DNA of 64,000 nucleotides from Streptomyces europaeiscabiei (GCF_036346855.1 NZ_CP107841.1:5832001-5896000); one strand, 5' to 3'; positions 1-8,161 are shown, counted from the first letter of the stretch. Notes: generated by a model not told the origin, from the letters alone. Numbers and translations are program-made.

Positions 1-821
1 AACCGCTCGGGGTGGAAGGGCAGTTCGGACCGGAAGACGGTCGAGGAGATGCCGTACTCCTCGGTCTCCGGCACATGGTCCCCGTTCAGCTCCCGCACCC
101 ACCCCGGCGCCTGCTGGGCCCGTTCGAGGTCGAACACCCCCGTGCCGAGCACCTCCGCGACCCGCACCCGGCCATGGCTGACCGGCACGATCCGCGCGGC
201 CGGGTTGAGCCGGGCCAGCGTCGCCGCGAGCCGCTCGGCGGTCGCCGCGTCGACCAGGTCGAGCTTGTTCAGGACGATCACATCGGCGAACTCCACCTGG
301 TCCATCAGCAGATCGCTCACGGTGCGCTCGTCGTCCTCGTACTGGTCGAGCCCCCGCTCCACGAGCTCGTCCCCACCCGCCAGCTCCGGCAGGAAGTTCA
401 CCGCGTCGACCACCGTGACCATGGTGTCGAGCCGGGCGAGATCCCCGAGCGTGGCCCCGTCGTCGCGCGCGAAGGCGAAGGTCGCGGCGACGGGCATCGG
501 CTCGGAGATCCCCGAACTCTCGATGAGGAGGTAGTCGAAACGCCCCTCCCGCGCCAGCCGGTCCACCTCCTCCAGCAGATCGTCGCGCAGGGTGCAGCAG
601 ATGCACCCGTTGGTCATCTCGACCAGCCGCTCCTCCGTGCGCGACAGCGCGGCCTCGCCGCCGCGCACGAGGGCGGCATCGATGTTGACCTCGCTCATGT
701 CGTTGACGATGACCGCCACGCGGAGTCCCTCGCGGTTGGCGAGAACATGGTTGAGCAGGGTGGTCTTGCCCGCGCCGAGGAACCCGGAGAGGACGGTGAC
801 GGGCAGCCGTTCGTACGTCAT
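1..821 (-). CDS. CobW/G3E-family GTPase, putative zinc metallochaperone (3' end off window)
   Basis: The leftward frame from the ATG at 819-821 opens with a P-loop (GFLGAGKTT) at about residues 13-21 and carries the metal-binding CxCC motif in [11 protein letters not shown] at about residue 70. Together these define the COG0523/CobW G3E GTPases. NKLD-like and ESSGISEP segments follow as in the family. These proteins hydrolyse GTP while loading or delivering metal, often zinc, in the cytoplasm. The gene lies 10 bp downstream of a zinc-free L32 gene on the same strand, so the two probably form a zinc-starvation operon behind a Zur-like box. The C-terminus is cut off by the window edge, so the CobW_C domain is only partly visible. 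Confidence 0.9.
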   Translation of the reverse strand, partial: MTYERLPVTVLSGFLGAGKTTLLNHVLANREGLRVAVIVNDMSEVNIDAALVRGGEAALSRTEERLVEMTNGCICCTLRDDLLEEVDRLAREGRFDYLLIESSGISEPMPVAATFAFARDDGATLGDLARLDTMVTVVDAVNFLPELAGGDELVERGLDQYEDDERTVSDLLMDQVEFADVIVLNKLDLVDAATAERLAATLARLNPAARIVPVSHGRVRVAEVLGTGVFDLERAQQAPGWVRELNGDHVPETEEYGISSTVFRSELPFHPER

Positions 822-831
822 GGCCGTGCCC

Positions 832-1002
832 TCAGCCCTCGGGGTGGAGCAGCCCGCGCTCGTACGCCTTCAGCAGCCGCTGCGGTACGAGGTGGGTGAC
901 GCCGTCGACCGTGAACGGCACCAGCTGCGGCGTGCTCGCCTTCCACTGGGCGCGACGGTGACGGGTGTTGCTGCGGGACATCTTCCGCTTGGGTACGGCC
1001 AT
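832..1002 (-). CDS. rpmF: 50S ribosomal protein L32, cysteine-free (C-minus) paralogue
   Basis: The 56-residue protein begins [20 protein letters not shown], the classic L32 N-terminus. It contains no cysteine, so it is the zinc-independent form that replaces zinc-binding L32 when zinc is scarce and so frees ribosomal zinc. The start was set at 1002 because an AGGAGGA-type ribosome site lies directly upstream and the family begins at MAVPKRK; an in-frame ATG 15 bp upstream is ignored. It is first in the leftward operon, followed by the CobW GTPase. C-minus ribosomal proteins in Streptomyces are Zur targets, and a Zur-like palindrome lies about 40 bp upstream. Confidence 0.93.
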   Translation of the reverse strand: MAVPKRKMSRSNTRHRRAQWKASTPQLVPFTVDGVTHLVPQRLLKAYERGLLHPEG

Positions 1003-1040
1003 GGGGTCCTCCTCCACAGGTGATGGACCGGAACGCTACA

Positions 1041-1058
1041 TGAAAATGGATCCCATTA
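1041..1058. promoter_or_regulatory. Candidate Zur box between divergent zinc genes
   Basis: The site reads TGAAAATGGATCCCATTA. Its left arm matches the remembered Streptomyces Zur consensus arm TGAAAAT exactly, while the right arm is degenerate. It lies between rpmF (start 1002) and the permease gene (start 1172), so one site could repress both directions when zinc is plentiful. The assignment rests on the motif plus the C-minus rpmF and cobW context. Confidence 0.55.
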
Positions 1059-1171
1059 CTAAAAGGGCTTCTCGGTGGACGTGAGCAACCCGGCCTCCAG
1101 CGCCGTATGGGAGGAAAGGGTCGAACGGGGCCCGCTCAGCACAGCCGTTCCTTACGGAGGTACCGTCCCCC

Positions 1172-2155
1172 GTGGCCACAACCAAGGAAGAAGTGCCCCA
1201 GCGCGGTCGGCACCTCGACCCACCCCTCCTTCTCACCATGCTGCTGGTCCTGGCGGTCGTGGCGCAGGGCCCCCTGCGTGGTCTGCTGTCCGCCCCCGTG
1301 ACGCAGAGCTGGATGACGGTGTTCGTGGCGGTGGTCGTGCAGGCCCTGCCGTTCCTGGTCATCGGGGTGCTGCTGTCGGCGGCCATCGCGGTGTTCGTGC
1401 CGGCGTCGTTCTTCGTCCGCGCACTGCCGAAGCGGCCCGCGCTGGCGGTACCCGCTGCGGGCATGGCCGGTGTGGTGCTGCCGGGGTGCGAGTGCGCCTC
1501 GGTGCCGGTGGCGGGCGCCCTCGTACGCCGGGGCGTGACACCCGCGGCGGCGCTCGCCTTCCTCCTCTCCGCCCCCGCGATCAACCCGATCGTCCTGACG
1601 GCGACCGCCGTGGCCTTCCCCGGCAACCCCGAGATGGTGCTGGCCAGGCTCGTGGCGAGCCTGCTGGTGGCCTGTGCGATGGGCTGGCTGTGGCAGTGGC
1701 TGGGGCGCGGCGACTGGATGCGCCCGCCGGAGCGGCCGTCCTACGAAGGTCAGACCAAGGGTGCGGCCTTCTGGGGCTCGGTACGCCACGACGTGATGCA
1801 CGCGGGCGGGTTCCTGGTCGTCGGCGCGATGGCGGCGGCCACGCTCAAGGCGGTCGTCCCCGCGAGCTGGCTGAACGCCGCCGCAGACAACCCTGTCATC
1901 GCCATCCTCGCCCTCGCGGTCCTGGCCGTGCTGCTGTCGATCTGCTCGGAGGCGGACGCGTTCGTGGCAGCCTCCCTGACCCAGTTCTCCCTGACCTCCC
2001 GGCTGGCCTTCCTGGTCGTCGGCCCGATGATCGACCTGAAACTCTTCGCCATGCAGACAGCCACCTTCGGCCGCGCCTTCGCGCTCCGCTTCGCCCCCGC
2101 CACCTTCGCTCTCGCGATCCTGGTGTCGGCCCTCGTCGGGGCGGTGCTCCTGTGA
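1172..2155 (+). CDS. YraQ-type permease (PF03773 family)
   Basis: This 327-residue integral membrane protein has about eight hydrophobic segments. It carries the conserved cysteine motif of the permease family (LPGCECASVPVAGAL, about residues 103-117) and a second conserved block, CSEADAFVAAS (about residues 244-254). Members sit next to TIGR03943 proteins and are thought to be metal- or metalloid-linked transporters; the substrate is unproven. The ATG at 1172 follows a GGAGG ribosome site at about 1157. The stop overlaps the GTG of the next gene (GTGA), implying translational coupling. Divergence from rpmF-cobW suggests zinc control. Confidence 0.85.
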   Translation: MATTKEEVPQRGRHLDPPLLLTMLLVLAVVAQGPLRGLLSAPVTQSWMTVFVAVVVQALPFLVIGVLLSAAIAVFVPASFFVRALPKRPALAVPAAGMAGVVLPGCECASVPVAGALVRRGVTPAAALAFLLSAPAINPIVLTATAVAFPGNPEMVLARLVASLLVACAMGWLWQWLGRGDWMRPPERPSYEGQTKGAAFWGSVRHDVMHAGGFLVVGAMAAATLKAVVPASWLNAAADNPVIAILALAVLAVLLSICSEADAFVAASLTQFSLTSRLAFLVVGPMIDLKLFAMQTATFGRAFALRFAPATFALAILVSALVGAVLL

Positions 2156-2868
2156 ACCGCCAGGCCCAGACCGTCATCCTCTTCCTGACCGGCGGCGCCC
2201 TCCTGCACGCGGGCTTCACCGACCTCTACCTCCGCTACGTCAAGGCCGGCCTGCGCCCCCTCCTCATCGGCGCGGGCATCGTCCTCATATCCGCCGCCGT
2301 CGCCACGGTCCTGTACGAGCGCCGGGCGCGGCGACAGGGCGACGAGCAGCACACCCATCACGAACCCCGGGTCTCCTGGCTCCTCGTCCTGCCCCTGCTC
2401 GCCCTCGTCCTGGTCGCCCCGCCCGCCGCCGGTTCCTACACCGCGATGCGCACCGGCACGGCACTCCAGCAGCAGCCCTGGGGCTACCCCACCCTCCCCG
2501 CCGACGGCACCCTCCGGCTGAGCGTCGCCGACTACGCCGGGCGCGCGGTCTACGACAAGGGCCGCGCCCTCTCCGGCCGCCCGCTCAAGGTCACCGGGTT
2601 CCTCGCCCTCGACGGCTCCGGGAACCCGTACCTCGTCCGCATGGCGCTCAACTGCTGCGCCGCCGACGCCCAGCCCGTCAAGATCGCCCTCACCGGCGAA
2701 CTCCCGGCCGTCCTGCGGCCCGACACCTGGATCGAGGTCACCGGCACCTACACCCCGAAACGGACCAAGGACCCCCTCAACGGCACCGCCGTCCCGTACC
2801 TCCACGTCACCGCCACCAAGCCGGTCGAGGCGCCCCAGGACCCGTACGACGAGGCCTGGAACGGCTGA
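2152..2868 (+). CDS. TIGR03943 family membrane/lipoprotein-like protein
   Basis: The 238-residue product starts at a GTG overlapping the permease stop by four bases. It has two N-terminal transmembrane segments (about residues 5-22 and 33-53), a third at about 78-98, then an exported domain ending in an OB-like region with LNCCAADAQPVKI and a tail rich in EVTGTY-type strands. This matches the TIGR03943/YcgQ partner found next to YraQ permeases; the pair probably forms one complex. The paired cysteines in LNCCAAD are conserved and could bind metal. No biochemical function is established. Confidence 0.8.
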   Translation: MNRQAQTVILFLTGGALLHAGFTDLYLRYVKAGLRPLLIGAGIVLISAAVATVLYERRARRQGDEQHTHHEPRVSWLLVLPLLALVLVAPPAAGSYTAMRTGTALQQQPWGYPTLPADGTLRLSVADYAGRAVYDKGRALSGRPLKVTGFLALDGSGNPYLVRMALNCCAADAQPVKIALTGELPAVLRPDTWIEVTGTYTPKRTKDPLNGTAVPYLHVTATKPVEAPQDPYDEAWNG

Positions 2869-2904
2869 GGACGGGCGCGCCCCAGCGTCGAGCGCCCCCG
2901 GGAC

Positions 2905-2960
2905 GCGGGCGACTCGCCGTGACGGTCCTGGGAGGCGGGCGACTCGCCGTGACGGTCCTG
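2905..2960. repeat. Short tandem duplication downstream of the zinc locus
   Basis: A 26-bp sequence beginning GCGGGCGACTCGCCGTGACG occurs twice with a 30-bp period (2905-2930 and 2935-2960). Each copy holds the small palindrome GGCGACTCGCC. The stretch 2869-3400 otherwise contains no gene I can support; further down, around 3020-3075, CACGGACACG-like decamers recur four times. It looks like replication-slippage sequence in a non-coding spacer. Confidence 0.6.
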
Positions 2961-3400
2961 TGGGCTGATGGTCCGTCAGCCATGGGCGCCCGCAACGCCG
3001 TACCCGAGGGGATGAACGCCTCACGGACACGCCTCACGGACATGTCTCAGGGACACGCCTCACGGACACGTCTCGTCTCGCAGGCACGGCTCGACGGTCC
3101 CCGGTCGTCCGGCACGCCGCCTCGGCCGTCGCCGCACCGCGCCCCCCGGTCCGGAGGTGGCAAAGCCCCCGGCGGCGACCCGGCCGGCGCGAAGAGCGCC
3201 GACCGGCCGGCGGCAGCAGGTCCTGATGGCCGGGGCTGAGCAAGGTGGGCCTCTACGGCCTCGCAGCGGACGACCTGGCCGCCGTACGGACCGTCGTGCA
3301 CGAACTCGACGAGAGGATCGTCCGCGGGATCGCCCACCGGCTCACCGCGGCGGGTGGCGATCGGGTGGCGATCGGGCGGCGGTGCCCCAGGCATGAAAGG
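2961..3400. other. Non-coding spacer, no supportable gene
   Basis: Open frames here lack ribosome sites, codon bias and recognisable domains. Imperfect CACGGACACG repeats occupy about 3018-3070. A frame from 3245 has slightly protein-like composition but reads through the hairpin at 3401 and has no ribosome site. I see no function. Confidence 0.4.
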
Positions 3401-3440
3401 GCCCGGTCGCTGGCGACGGGGGATGCACCAGCGACCGGGC
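3401..3440. terminator. Perfect 13-bp hairpin
   Basis: GCCCGGTCGCTGG (3401-3413) pairs perfectly with CCAGCGACCGGGC (3428-3440) around a 14-nt loop. There is no U-run, as is common in Streptomyces terminators. It could end transcripts from either side. An ATG lies two bases after the stem, so an attenuator role for a tiny downstream frame is possible but unsupported. Confidence 0.5.
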
Positions 3441-3495
3441 TATGGCCAAGGTTAACAAGGCTGCTCGCAGGACGGGAGCCGACTGCTCGACTGCG

Positions 3496-3519
3496 TTGAC
3501 AAGTTGTGATCGGTATCAC
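3496..3519. promoter_or_regulatory. Promoter-like element overlapping a small palindrome
   Basis: A consensus -35 hexamer, TTGACA (3496-3501), is followed by GTGATcggtATCAC (3506-3519), a 5+4+5 palindrome typical of repressor operators. No convincing downstream gene on the plus strand is present before the decayed WD40/IS607 region, so the controlled gene may have been lost. Confidence 0.3.
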
Positions 3520-3647
3520 GTGCGCGGCATCGTTCGGTCAAACGTTTGGTAGGCGGTCCGACGCAGCGCCGGCCAAGCGTCCGGCAGGTCTGGCCGCGTC
3601 CCACCCGGACGCTTGTCAGACCTTGATAACCGCCGCCCAGGGGCCTG

Positions 3648-3815
3648 TCAGGCACCCTCGCACGGCGGCTCGTACGACAGTCGAGGCAGGTACTCGTCCC
3701 ACTTCTCCCGCGTGAGCACCCCGTGGGTCGTCGAACAGATGTGCCGTTAGGGCGTCGTCCACGTCCAGGTTCCACAGCCGTACGGTGTCGGCGCCGCTGG
3801 ACACCCCGAGCGGTG
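3648..3815 (-). pseudogene. 3' end fragment of a WD40-repeat (STAND-type) protein
   Basis: Reading leftward, the frame gives DTVRLWNLDVDDAL and then, after a one-base shift near 3740, HICSTTHGVLTREKWDEYL followed by the ending PRLSYEPPC. The order 'last blade W-(N/D)-L-D, CxxT, L-T-x-x-x-W-x-x-Y-(L/V)-P, Y-x-P-P-C' is the characteristic C-terminus of large Streptomyces WD40/nSTAND proteins. The rest of the gene is absent: upstream sequence switches abruptly to an IS607-type recombinase, which probably inserted here or caused the deletion. It is a non-functional remnant. Confidence 0.65.
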
Positions 3816-4396
3816 GGCGGCGTCCTCGGCGGTCGCCACGGCCACCGCGCGGGCGGCCCGGTTCTTCGCCGCCCGACGGCCGTACAAGCGGGCGCACATC
3901 GAGGTCAGCACCTCGGTGATGTCGCGCACCAGGTCATCGGTGGTCTCGGTGGGGTCGAGGACGACCAGGCGCCGCCCGGACGCAGAGAGGACGGCCTCCA
4001 GATGCTCGACGCCGAACCGGGCCAGCCGGTCACGGTGCTCGACCACGATCACAGCTGCCTGCGGGTCGGACAGCAGGCGGTGCAGCTTGCGGCGCCGCCC
4101 GTTCAGTCCCGACCCGACCTCGGTGACGACCTCGGCGACCGGCAGGCCAAGTCCGTTCGCCCCGTCCACCACCCGTGACGCCTGCCGATCCAAGTCGGCT
4201 TTCTGATCGGCTGACGAGACACGGCAGTACGCCACCACCCGCCCCGATGCCGCAGAGACGGCCGGCGCGGGCTCAGCGACCAGCCACGTTCCGGACGGCG
4301 CCTGGCGGACCGGAACGGGCATCTTCTCGTCCTTCACCCACCGCCAGCGTTTTGGTAGCTCACGCCCTGCTGACGCGCCCACTCCGAAAGCTTCAC
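3747..4396 (-). pseudogene. IS607-family serine recombinase TnpA, frameshifted, without TnpB
   Basis: The leftward frame shows the serine-resolvase core of IS607 TnpA: YCRVSSADQKADLDRQ (catalytic serine), an E-V-G-S-GLNGRR block, VEHRDRLARFG and a C-terminal RRAAKNRAARAV helix. The N-terminal MerR-like HTH is split: VKLSEWARQQGVSYQ is read from a GTG at 4396, and the frame is lost by one base at about 4345-4357 before RWVKDEKMPVPVR. The C-terminal 20 or so codons run into the WD40 remnant in the wrong frame. The partner tnpB is missing, so the element is a dead, partial copy. Confidence 0.75.
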
Positions 4397-4492
4397 ATCG
4401 CCAAGATATTCAAGAAGTACGACTAGAGACGACTATGAATGACTAGAAAAATCTGTAGCAGCTTTCACCCCATCGGGAACGGACCCGCAAGC

Positions 4493-5671
4493 GTGACCGA
4501 CCCCTTGAAGGACCCGCGGTTCTTCGCCGATCCCTACCCGACCTACGCTCGGCTGCGAGACGCGGCGCCGGTGCAGAAGGTGCCCACCGGCTCGGGAGGG
4601 CGCCACAGCTACCTGGTCACGGGCTATGCGGAGGCGCGGGAGGCGTTCACCGACCCCCGGCTCTCGAAGAACACCACGCGGTTCTTCGCCGACCGCCCGT
4701 CGCAGCGCGACCTCCATCCGGCCGTCTCCCGGAACATGCTCGCCACCGACCCTCCGGAGCACGCCCGGTTACGGGCTCTGGTGGCAAAGGCGTTCACCAC
4801 GGGTGCCGTCGCGCGGTTGCGCCCCTACATCGCCGCCCTGGTCGACGACCTGCTCGGAACCTGGCCCGACCGCGGAGCCGTGGACCTGGTCGAGAGCCTC
4901 GCGGTACCGCTCCCGGTCACTGTCATCTGCGAGATGCTGGGCGTTCCCGAGTCCGACCGCCCACTCGTGCGCACGTGGTCGAGCGATCTGTTCGCCGCCG
5001 GAGACCCGGGCCGGATGGACGCCGCCTCGCACGCCGTCGCCGACTACATGACCGACCTCGTCGCAGCCACGCGCAGCTCACCCGGCGAGAGCCTGCTGGA
5101 CGCCCTCATCGCCGCACGCGACGGCCAGGACCGGCTGGCCGAGGACGAACTCGTCTCACTGGCCGTCCTCCTCCTCGTGGCAGGCCACGAGACCACCACC
5201 AACTTCATCGGCAACGCGGCCCTTGCCCTGCTCCAACACCCGGAGTCGCTCGCTCGCTTGAGGGCCGAGCCACACCTCCTCGCAAGCGCGCTGGACGAAC
5301 TGCTGCGCTTCGACCCGCCCGTCGGAATCGCCACGTTCCGCTACAGCACCGATGAGCTCACCCTCGGCGGCACCCCGATCCCCAAAGGCGTCCCGGTCCT
5401 CATCGCCCCCGGTGCCGCCAACCGCGACCCCGACCGCTTCCCCGCCCCGGACCACCTCGACCTCACCCGCAGCACCACCGGCCACCTGGCCTTCGGCCAT
5501 GGCATCCACCGATGCCTGGGCGCCCCCCTGGCCCGAGCCGAAGCCGAACTCGCCCTCCGCGCGGTCATCTCCCGCTACCCCGAGATCCAGCTGGCCGCCC
5601 CCACCGAGTCCCTGAACTGGCGCCACACCCGCCTGATGCGCGGCCTCGCATCCCTGCCAGTCACCGTGTGA
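4493..5671 (+). CDS. Cytochrome P450 (bacterial class, CYP105/107-like)
   Basis: This is a soluble heme monooxygenase of about 392 residues. The I-helix oxygen-binding motif AGHETTTNF, the K-helix ELLRF (ExxR) and the heme ligand loop FGHGIHRCLGAPLARAEAE are all intact, so it should be active given a ferredoxin and reductase, which are not encoded nearby. It probably hydroxylates or oxidises a small lipophilic or secondary-metabolite substrate; the substrate cannot be told from sequence. The GTG at 4493 is preferred because the family starts with TDPLKDPRFF..PYP; an ATG at 4439 would add 18 atypical residues. No biosynthetic cluster surrounds it. Confidence 0.9.
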   Translation: MTDPLKDPRFFADPYPTYARLRDAAPVQKVPTGSGGRHSYLVTGYAEAREAFTDPRLSKNTTRFFADRPSQRDLHPAVSRNMLATDPPEHARLRALVAKAFTTGAVARLRPYIAALVDDLLGTWPDRGAVDLVESLAVPLPVTVICEMLGVPESDRPLVRTWSSDLFAAGDPGRMDAASHAVADYMTDLVAATRSSPGESLLDALIAARDGQDRLAEDELVSLAVLLLVAGHETTTNFIGNAALALLQHPESLARLRAEPHLLASALDELLRFDPPVGIATFRYSTDELTLGGTPIPKGVPVLIAPGAANRDPDRFPAPDHLDLTRSTTGHLAFGHGIHRCLGAPLARAEAELALRAVISRYPEIQLAAPTESLNWRHTRLMRGLASLPVTV

Positions 5672-5750
5672 CGCCGAGGCCCCCATCCTCCGTGTGGGGG
5701 GTGCGCGGCTTTCCACAGCCGTGCGTTGGCGTCATCACGCGGTGGGATGC

Positions 5751-6227
5751 TCACCCCGGCTCACTGGGCGGGATCACCAACTGGCCCTTCAACGCCGCGT
5801 AAGCACGCTCGATCTCGCCCAGGTACTGCTCCAAGCCGAAGCGAACCTCCTCGACGGGCCTGCCGTCGAAGCCCGGATAGGCCAGGTCGGACCAGATGAC
5901 GGTCTCGCCCCGGAGCCGGACCCGGATGGTCAGCCTGTCCCGCTCCGGCTCTGGCTCCGGCTGCTTCTGGGTTGCTACATCCACCGTGCACGGCAGGTCC
6001 GTCGGATAGAGCGGTCCGCCTGGGCGGAGCATTCGCCTCGGACCGAGGCCCACCATTCTGCTGTCGTTGCGCGTGATCACGTCGAGGCCATCGACGAAGA
6101 GGTACGTGTGAACGGCAATACACGCCGGCGACCCAGGACACGCGCTGACGAGCAGCGAACTCACCGCACCATCGCACTGCCCATCGGGACCGGTGGCCCT
6201 CACCTCGCGCGGCGACCTACGCGGCAT
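5751..6227 (-). CDS. Conserved hypothetical protein, about 158 aa
   Basis: I do not recognise the family. The C-terminal half (TIRVRLRGETVIWSDLAYPGFDGR, then a helix VEEVRFGLEQYLGEIERAY) has Streptomyces codon bias and looks like a small alpha/beta domain. The N-terminal 40 residues are low in predicted structure, and the true start may be one of the downstream ATG/GTG codons. It is convergent with the P450 gene, separated by 79 bp, and stands alone. Confidence 0.6.
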   Translation of the reverse strand: MPRRSPREVRATGPDGQCDGAVSSLLVSACPGSPACIAVHTYLFVDGLDVITRNDSRMVGLGPRRMLRPGGPLYPTDLPCTVDVATQKQPEPEPERDRLTIRVRLRGETVIWSDLAYPGFDGRPVEEVRFGLEQYLGEIERAYAALKGQLVIPPSEPG

Positions 6228-6441
6228 CCGCCTGTGACGTCATGGGCCGATGCTAGCGGCTATGCCGCGGTGCGGAAGATCGTGTAATCGCATCAGTATG
6301 AAGCCGCGATCATTCGAGCCTGTCACATCCTGACCTGCGTGAATGGCTGGGGGTACGGCCTCGTCGTGTCCGGCCGATTTCCCCGCCGTTCCCCGCTGCC
6401 CTGAGCGGGCCACCTGGGCCTGGAGCCGGTCTGGAGCCGGC

Positions 6442-6861
6442 CTAGAGCTGGTCTCGCCACCACGGCTCGTCGACGCTACCGACCTGGATGGCCTTGCCCC
6501 TCGCCAAGATCTTGTCATCGAGAGCCTGTACGAGGGCACGCAGCTCCCGAGCGCTCTTCTTGGGCAGGGCGTGCAGCACGGCTTCGAGATGATCGCGGAA
6601 GTAGCCCGGGTCGCAACAGCCAGGGATGCCGCAGCGCTGCGCTGTCGCCGGGGCCGCGATACGTCTGAGCGGGCCGTGGGCCAGGGCCTTCCAGTGCCAG
6701 AACGCTTCTGCCGTGTCCTCGGGCCAGCGGCGGGCCCGTTCGAGTCGACGGAGATCGGCTGTGCAGGATCCTGACAGGTGATCGATGGACGGGTACCGTC
6801 GCCGCCCCGAGCCGCGAACAGGGAACTCGCCCCGCAGGACTGATGGGCGCCTACGCGGCAT
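6442..6861 (-). CDS. Conserved hypothetical protein with Cys/His cluster, 139 aa
   Basis: The protein holds RWPEDTAEAFWHWKALAHGPL, a CGIPGCCDPGYFRDH segment with closely spaced cysteines and a histidine that could bind zinc, and a helical C-terminus (ARELRALVQALDDKIL) ending in PWWRDQL. Codon use is good. I do not recognise a family with an assigned role. It is a single leftward gene; the start at 6861 is the most upstream ATG, and the first 35 residues are not well supported. Confidence 0.6.
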   Translation of the reverse strand: MPRRRPSVLRGEFPVRGSGRRRYPSIDHLSGSCTADLRRLERARRWPEDTAEAFWHWKALAHGPLRRIAAPATAQRCGIPGCCDPGYFRDHLEAVLHALPKKSARELRALVQALDDKILARGKAIQVGSVDEPWWRDQL

Positions 6862-7103
6862 TGCCCCTTCGGTAGTCGGTCATTGGGGCAACGTACACAA
6901 CCTGTTGTCAGGTGGCCACTGTGTATCTGTGGGTGGCAGTTGGTGATTGCGCTGATTCGACAGCTCACCCACCGGGCGTCAGGCAAATCGCCGCCACGGC
7001 TCCGGAATGCCGACGGGGTGGCGGCGTGCCACGCTGAGATCAGGGAACGAGCCAGTCCGGGATGCCTGGCTGACCGGACGGCTCTGCGATCCAAGGAGCC
7101 GAC

Positions 7104-7550
7104 ATGGCCAGTGACGCCACCCGACCGCAAACGGCCCACGCCGACCCCCGTCCCTGGCATGGGCCCACATCCGGAACCACCGTCCTCGCAGCAACGCTGA
7201 TGATCCTCGGTGGAGCGATGGCGATCTTCGAGGGGATCGCGGCGATCGCCAAGGACGACCTGTTCGTCGCGACACGTCACTACGTGTTCGAGTTCAGCCT
7301 GGCGGGATGGGGCTGGGTTCACCTCATTCTGGGAATCGTCCTCGTCCTCGCCGGGTGCGCCGTGCTCAGCGGCGCGCTGTGGGCGCGCTTCTTCGGTGTG
7401 GCCGTGGCCGGGCTCGGCGCGCTCGCCAACTTCCTCTGGATTCCGTACTACCCTCTGTGGGCCCTGGCGCTGGTCGCCCTCAACATCTTCATTGTCTGGG
7501 CGCTGTGCACGGGTATGCACAAAGAGGCCCACGACGGCCACATGCCGTGA
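7104..7550 (+). CDS. DUF7144-like four-helix membrane protein
   Basis: The 148-residue protein has a short polar N-terminus (HGPTSG) and four transmembrane helices at about residues 25-48, 70-90, 94-116 and 118-138, with conserved FEGIAA and HLILG stretches between and within them. This is the layout of the DUF7144 family, common in Streptomyces and without known function. An AAGGAG ribosome site lies 9 bp before the ATG. It is monocistronic and is the last intact gene before the integrase fossil and first att site. Confidence 0.75.
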   Translation: MASDATRPQTAHADPRPWHGPTSGTTVLAATLMILGGAMAIFEGIAAIAKDDLFVATRHYVFEFSLAGWGWVHLILGIVLVLAGCAVLSGALWARFFGVAVAGLGALANFLWIPYYPLWALALVALNIFIVWALCTGMHKEAHDGHMP

Positions 7551-7651
7551 CATAAACCTGCCGTGGCCTCAGGACGGGTCCAGAGCCCGAAGCGGGGCGG
7601 TGACGGAGGGGCCCGGGTTTCAGAAGAGCCCCGGAGCAGACGTGGTGACGT

Positions 7652-7866
7652 GTGAAGCACGCAACTCGCCTCTTCCTCACCTGTTGCGGCAAGCCGCTCG
7701 ACGCGGCCGACGTCCACCTCGCCCTCCGCAAGCGCTCAGGGATGTCCACGGGGATCGAACACCGACGAGGCACTCCGGGACCGCCATGGCCGAGCAGGTC
7801 TACCGGAAGCAGATCCGGCCCGCGATCCGAATCGGCACCGTCGTCATGGGACGGCAACCCAGGCCC
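7652..7866 (+). pseudogene. Fossil tyrosine integrase 3' end of a third, lost element
   Basis: One frame reads TRLFLTCCGKPLDAADVHLALRK, which aligns with GRVFTTRSGEPLDAANVRRDF of the AICE-1 integrase. A second frame then reads GTAMAEQVYRKQIRPAIRIG, aligning with its catalytic-tyrosine segment QATTEAVYRKQLRPVITQG. The intervening HxxR and LxxGH boxes are deleted and the frame is broken. The fossil sits about 120 bp upstream of att copy 1, the same spacing and orientation seen for int genes of both intact elements relative to their own att sites. I infer a third, earlier element at this tRNA. Confidence 0.75.
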
Positions 7867-7942
7867 GCCAGGCAGCAGCCGCAATCACGCAGCACACACT
7901 CAGGAATCGATGGTCACGCAGTCAGACCCGCAGCAACGCCAA

Positions 7943-7971
7943 AGGGCCCTCACCAGATCGGTGAGGGCCCT
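7943..7971 (-). terminator. Hairpin 3' of att copy 1 (former tRNA-Pro terminator)
   Basis: AGGGCCCTCACC and GGTGAGGGCCCT form a perfect 12-bp stem with a 5-nt loop, 17 bp beyond the partial tRNA-Pro. Equivalent hairpins follow att copies 2 and 3, each with a different stem, so each element brought its own tRNA terminator. Confidence 0.65.
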
Positions 7972-7987
7972 CTGACCTGCTATCCAG

Positions 7988-8034
7988 CTGTCGGGGTGGC
8001 GGGATTTGAACCCACGACCTCTTCGTCCCGAACG
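7988..8034. repeat. att copy 1 (left end of AICE-1), partial tRNA-Pro
   Basis: These 47 bp are identical to the 3' part of the tRNA-Pro gene at 48553-48599, from the sequence just past the 3' end to the anticodon loop. The first 45 bp also match 24272-24316. The tRNA 5' half is missing here, so this is a displaced half site. It is attL of AICE-1 and, given the integrase fossil to its left, may once have been the right end of an older element. Confidence 0.92.
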
Positions 8035-8137
8035 CGGTCAAGGGCCCTCGTGACGTGGCAACCACGCTATCAGCGCTGCTCGTTCGGCTCCGGGACTGTC
8101 CACTACTGTCCGGGATGGTCCTCGCGCGGCTGCACTG

Positions 8138-8161
8138 TTTGGCCCCCTGTTTGGCCCCCCG
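8138..8161. repeat. Left arm-type repeat of AICE-1
   Basis: This 24-bp doublet of TTTGGCCCCC(T/C)G units is repeated exactly and in the same orientation at 24200-24223, just inside the other end. Paired near-terminal repeats are what integrase or Xis arm-binding sites look like. A GATCCCC/GGGGATC hairpin follows immediately (8161-8185). Confidence 0.6.

Noticed and set aside
12..1023. Long plus-strand frames at 12-899 and 592-1023
   Set aside because: They are antisense shadows of the CobW GTPase and rpmF genes; they have no domains and show the mirrored codon bias expected of high-GC shadows.
1036..1801. Minus-strand frames across the permease gene
   Set aside because: Low-complexity Arg/Gly/His composition, opposite to a clear membrane-protein gene.
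3245..3499. Plus frame with VGLYGLAADDLAAVRTVVHELD-like start
   Set aside because: No ribosome site, runs through the 3401-3440 hairpin, and the second half is not protein-like. At most a decayed fragment.
3442..3552. 36-codon frame beginning MAKVNKAARR just after the hairpin
   Set aside because: The start looks protein-like but there is no ribosome site outside the hairpin, it overlaps the promoter-like palindrome, and I know no homologue.
4439..5671. P450 as part of a biosynthetic gene cluster
   Set aside because: No ferredoxin, PKS, NRPS or tailoring genes flank it; neighbours are unknown small genes and IS remnants.
7988..8034. tRNA-Pro gene at the left att
   Set aside because: The sequence diverges after the anticodon loop; a truncated copy only.
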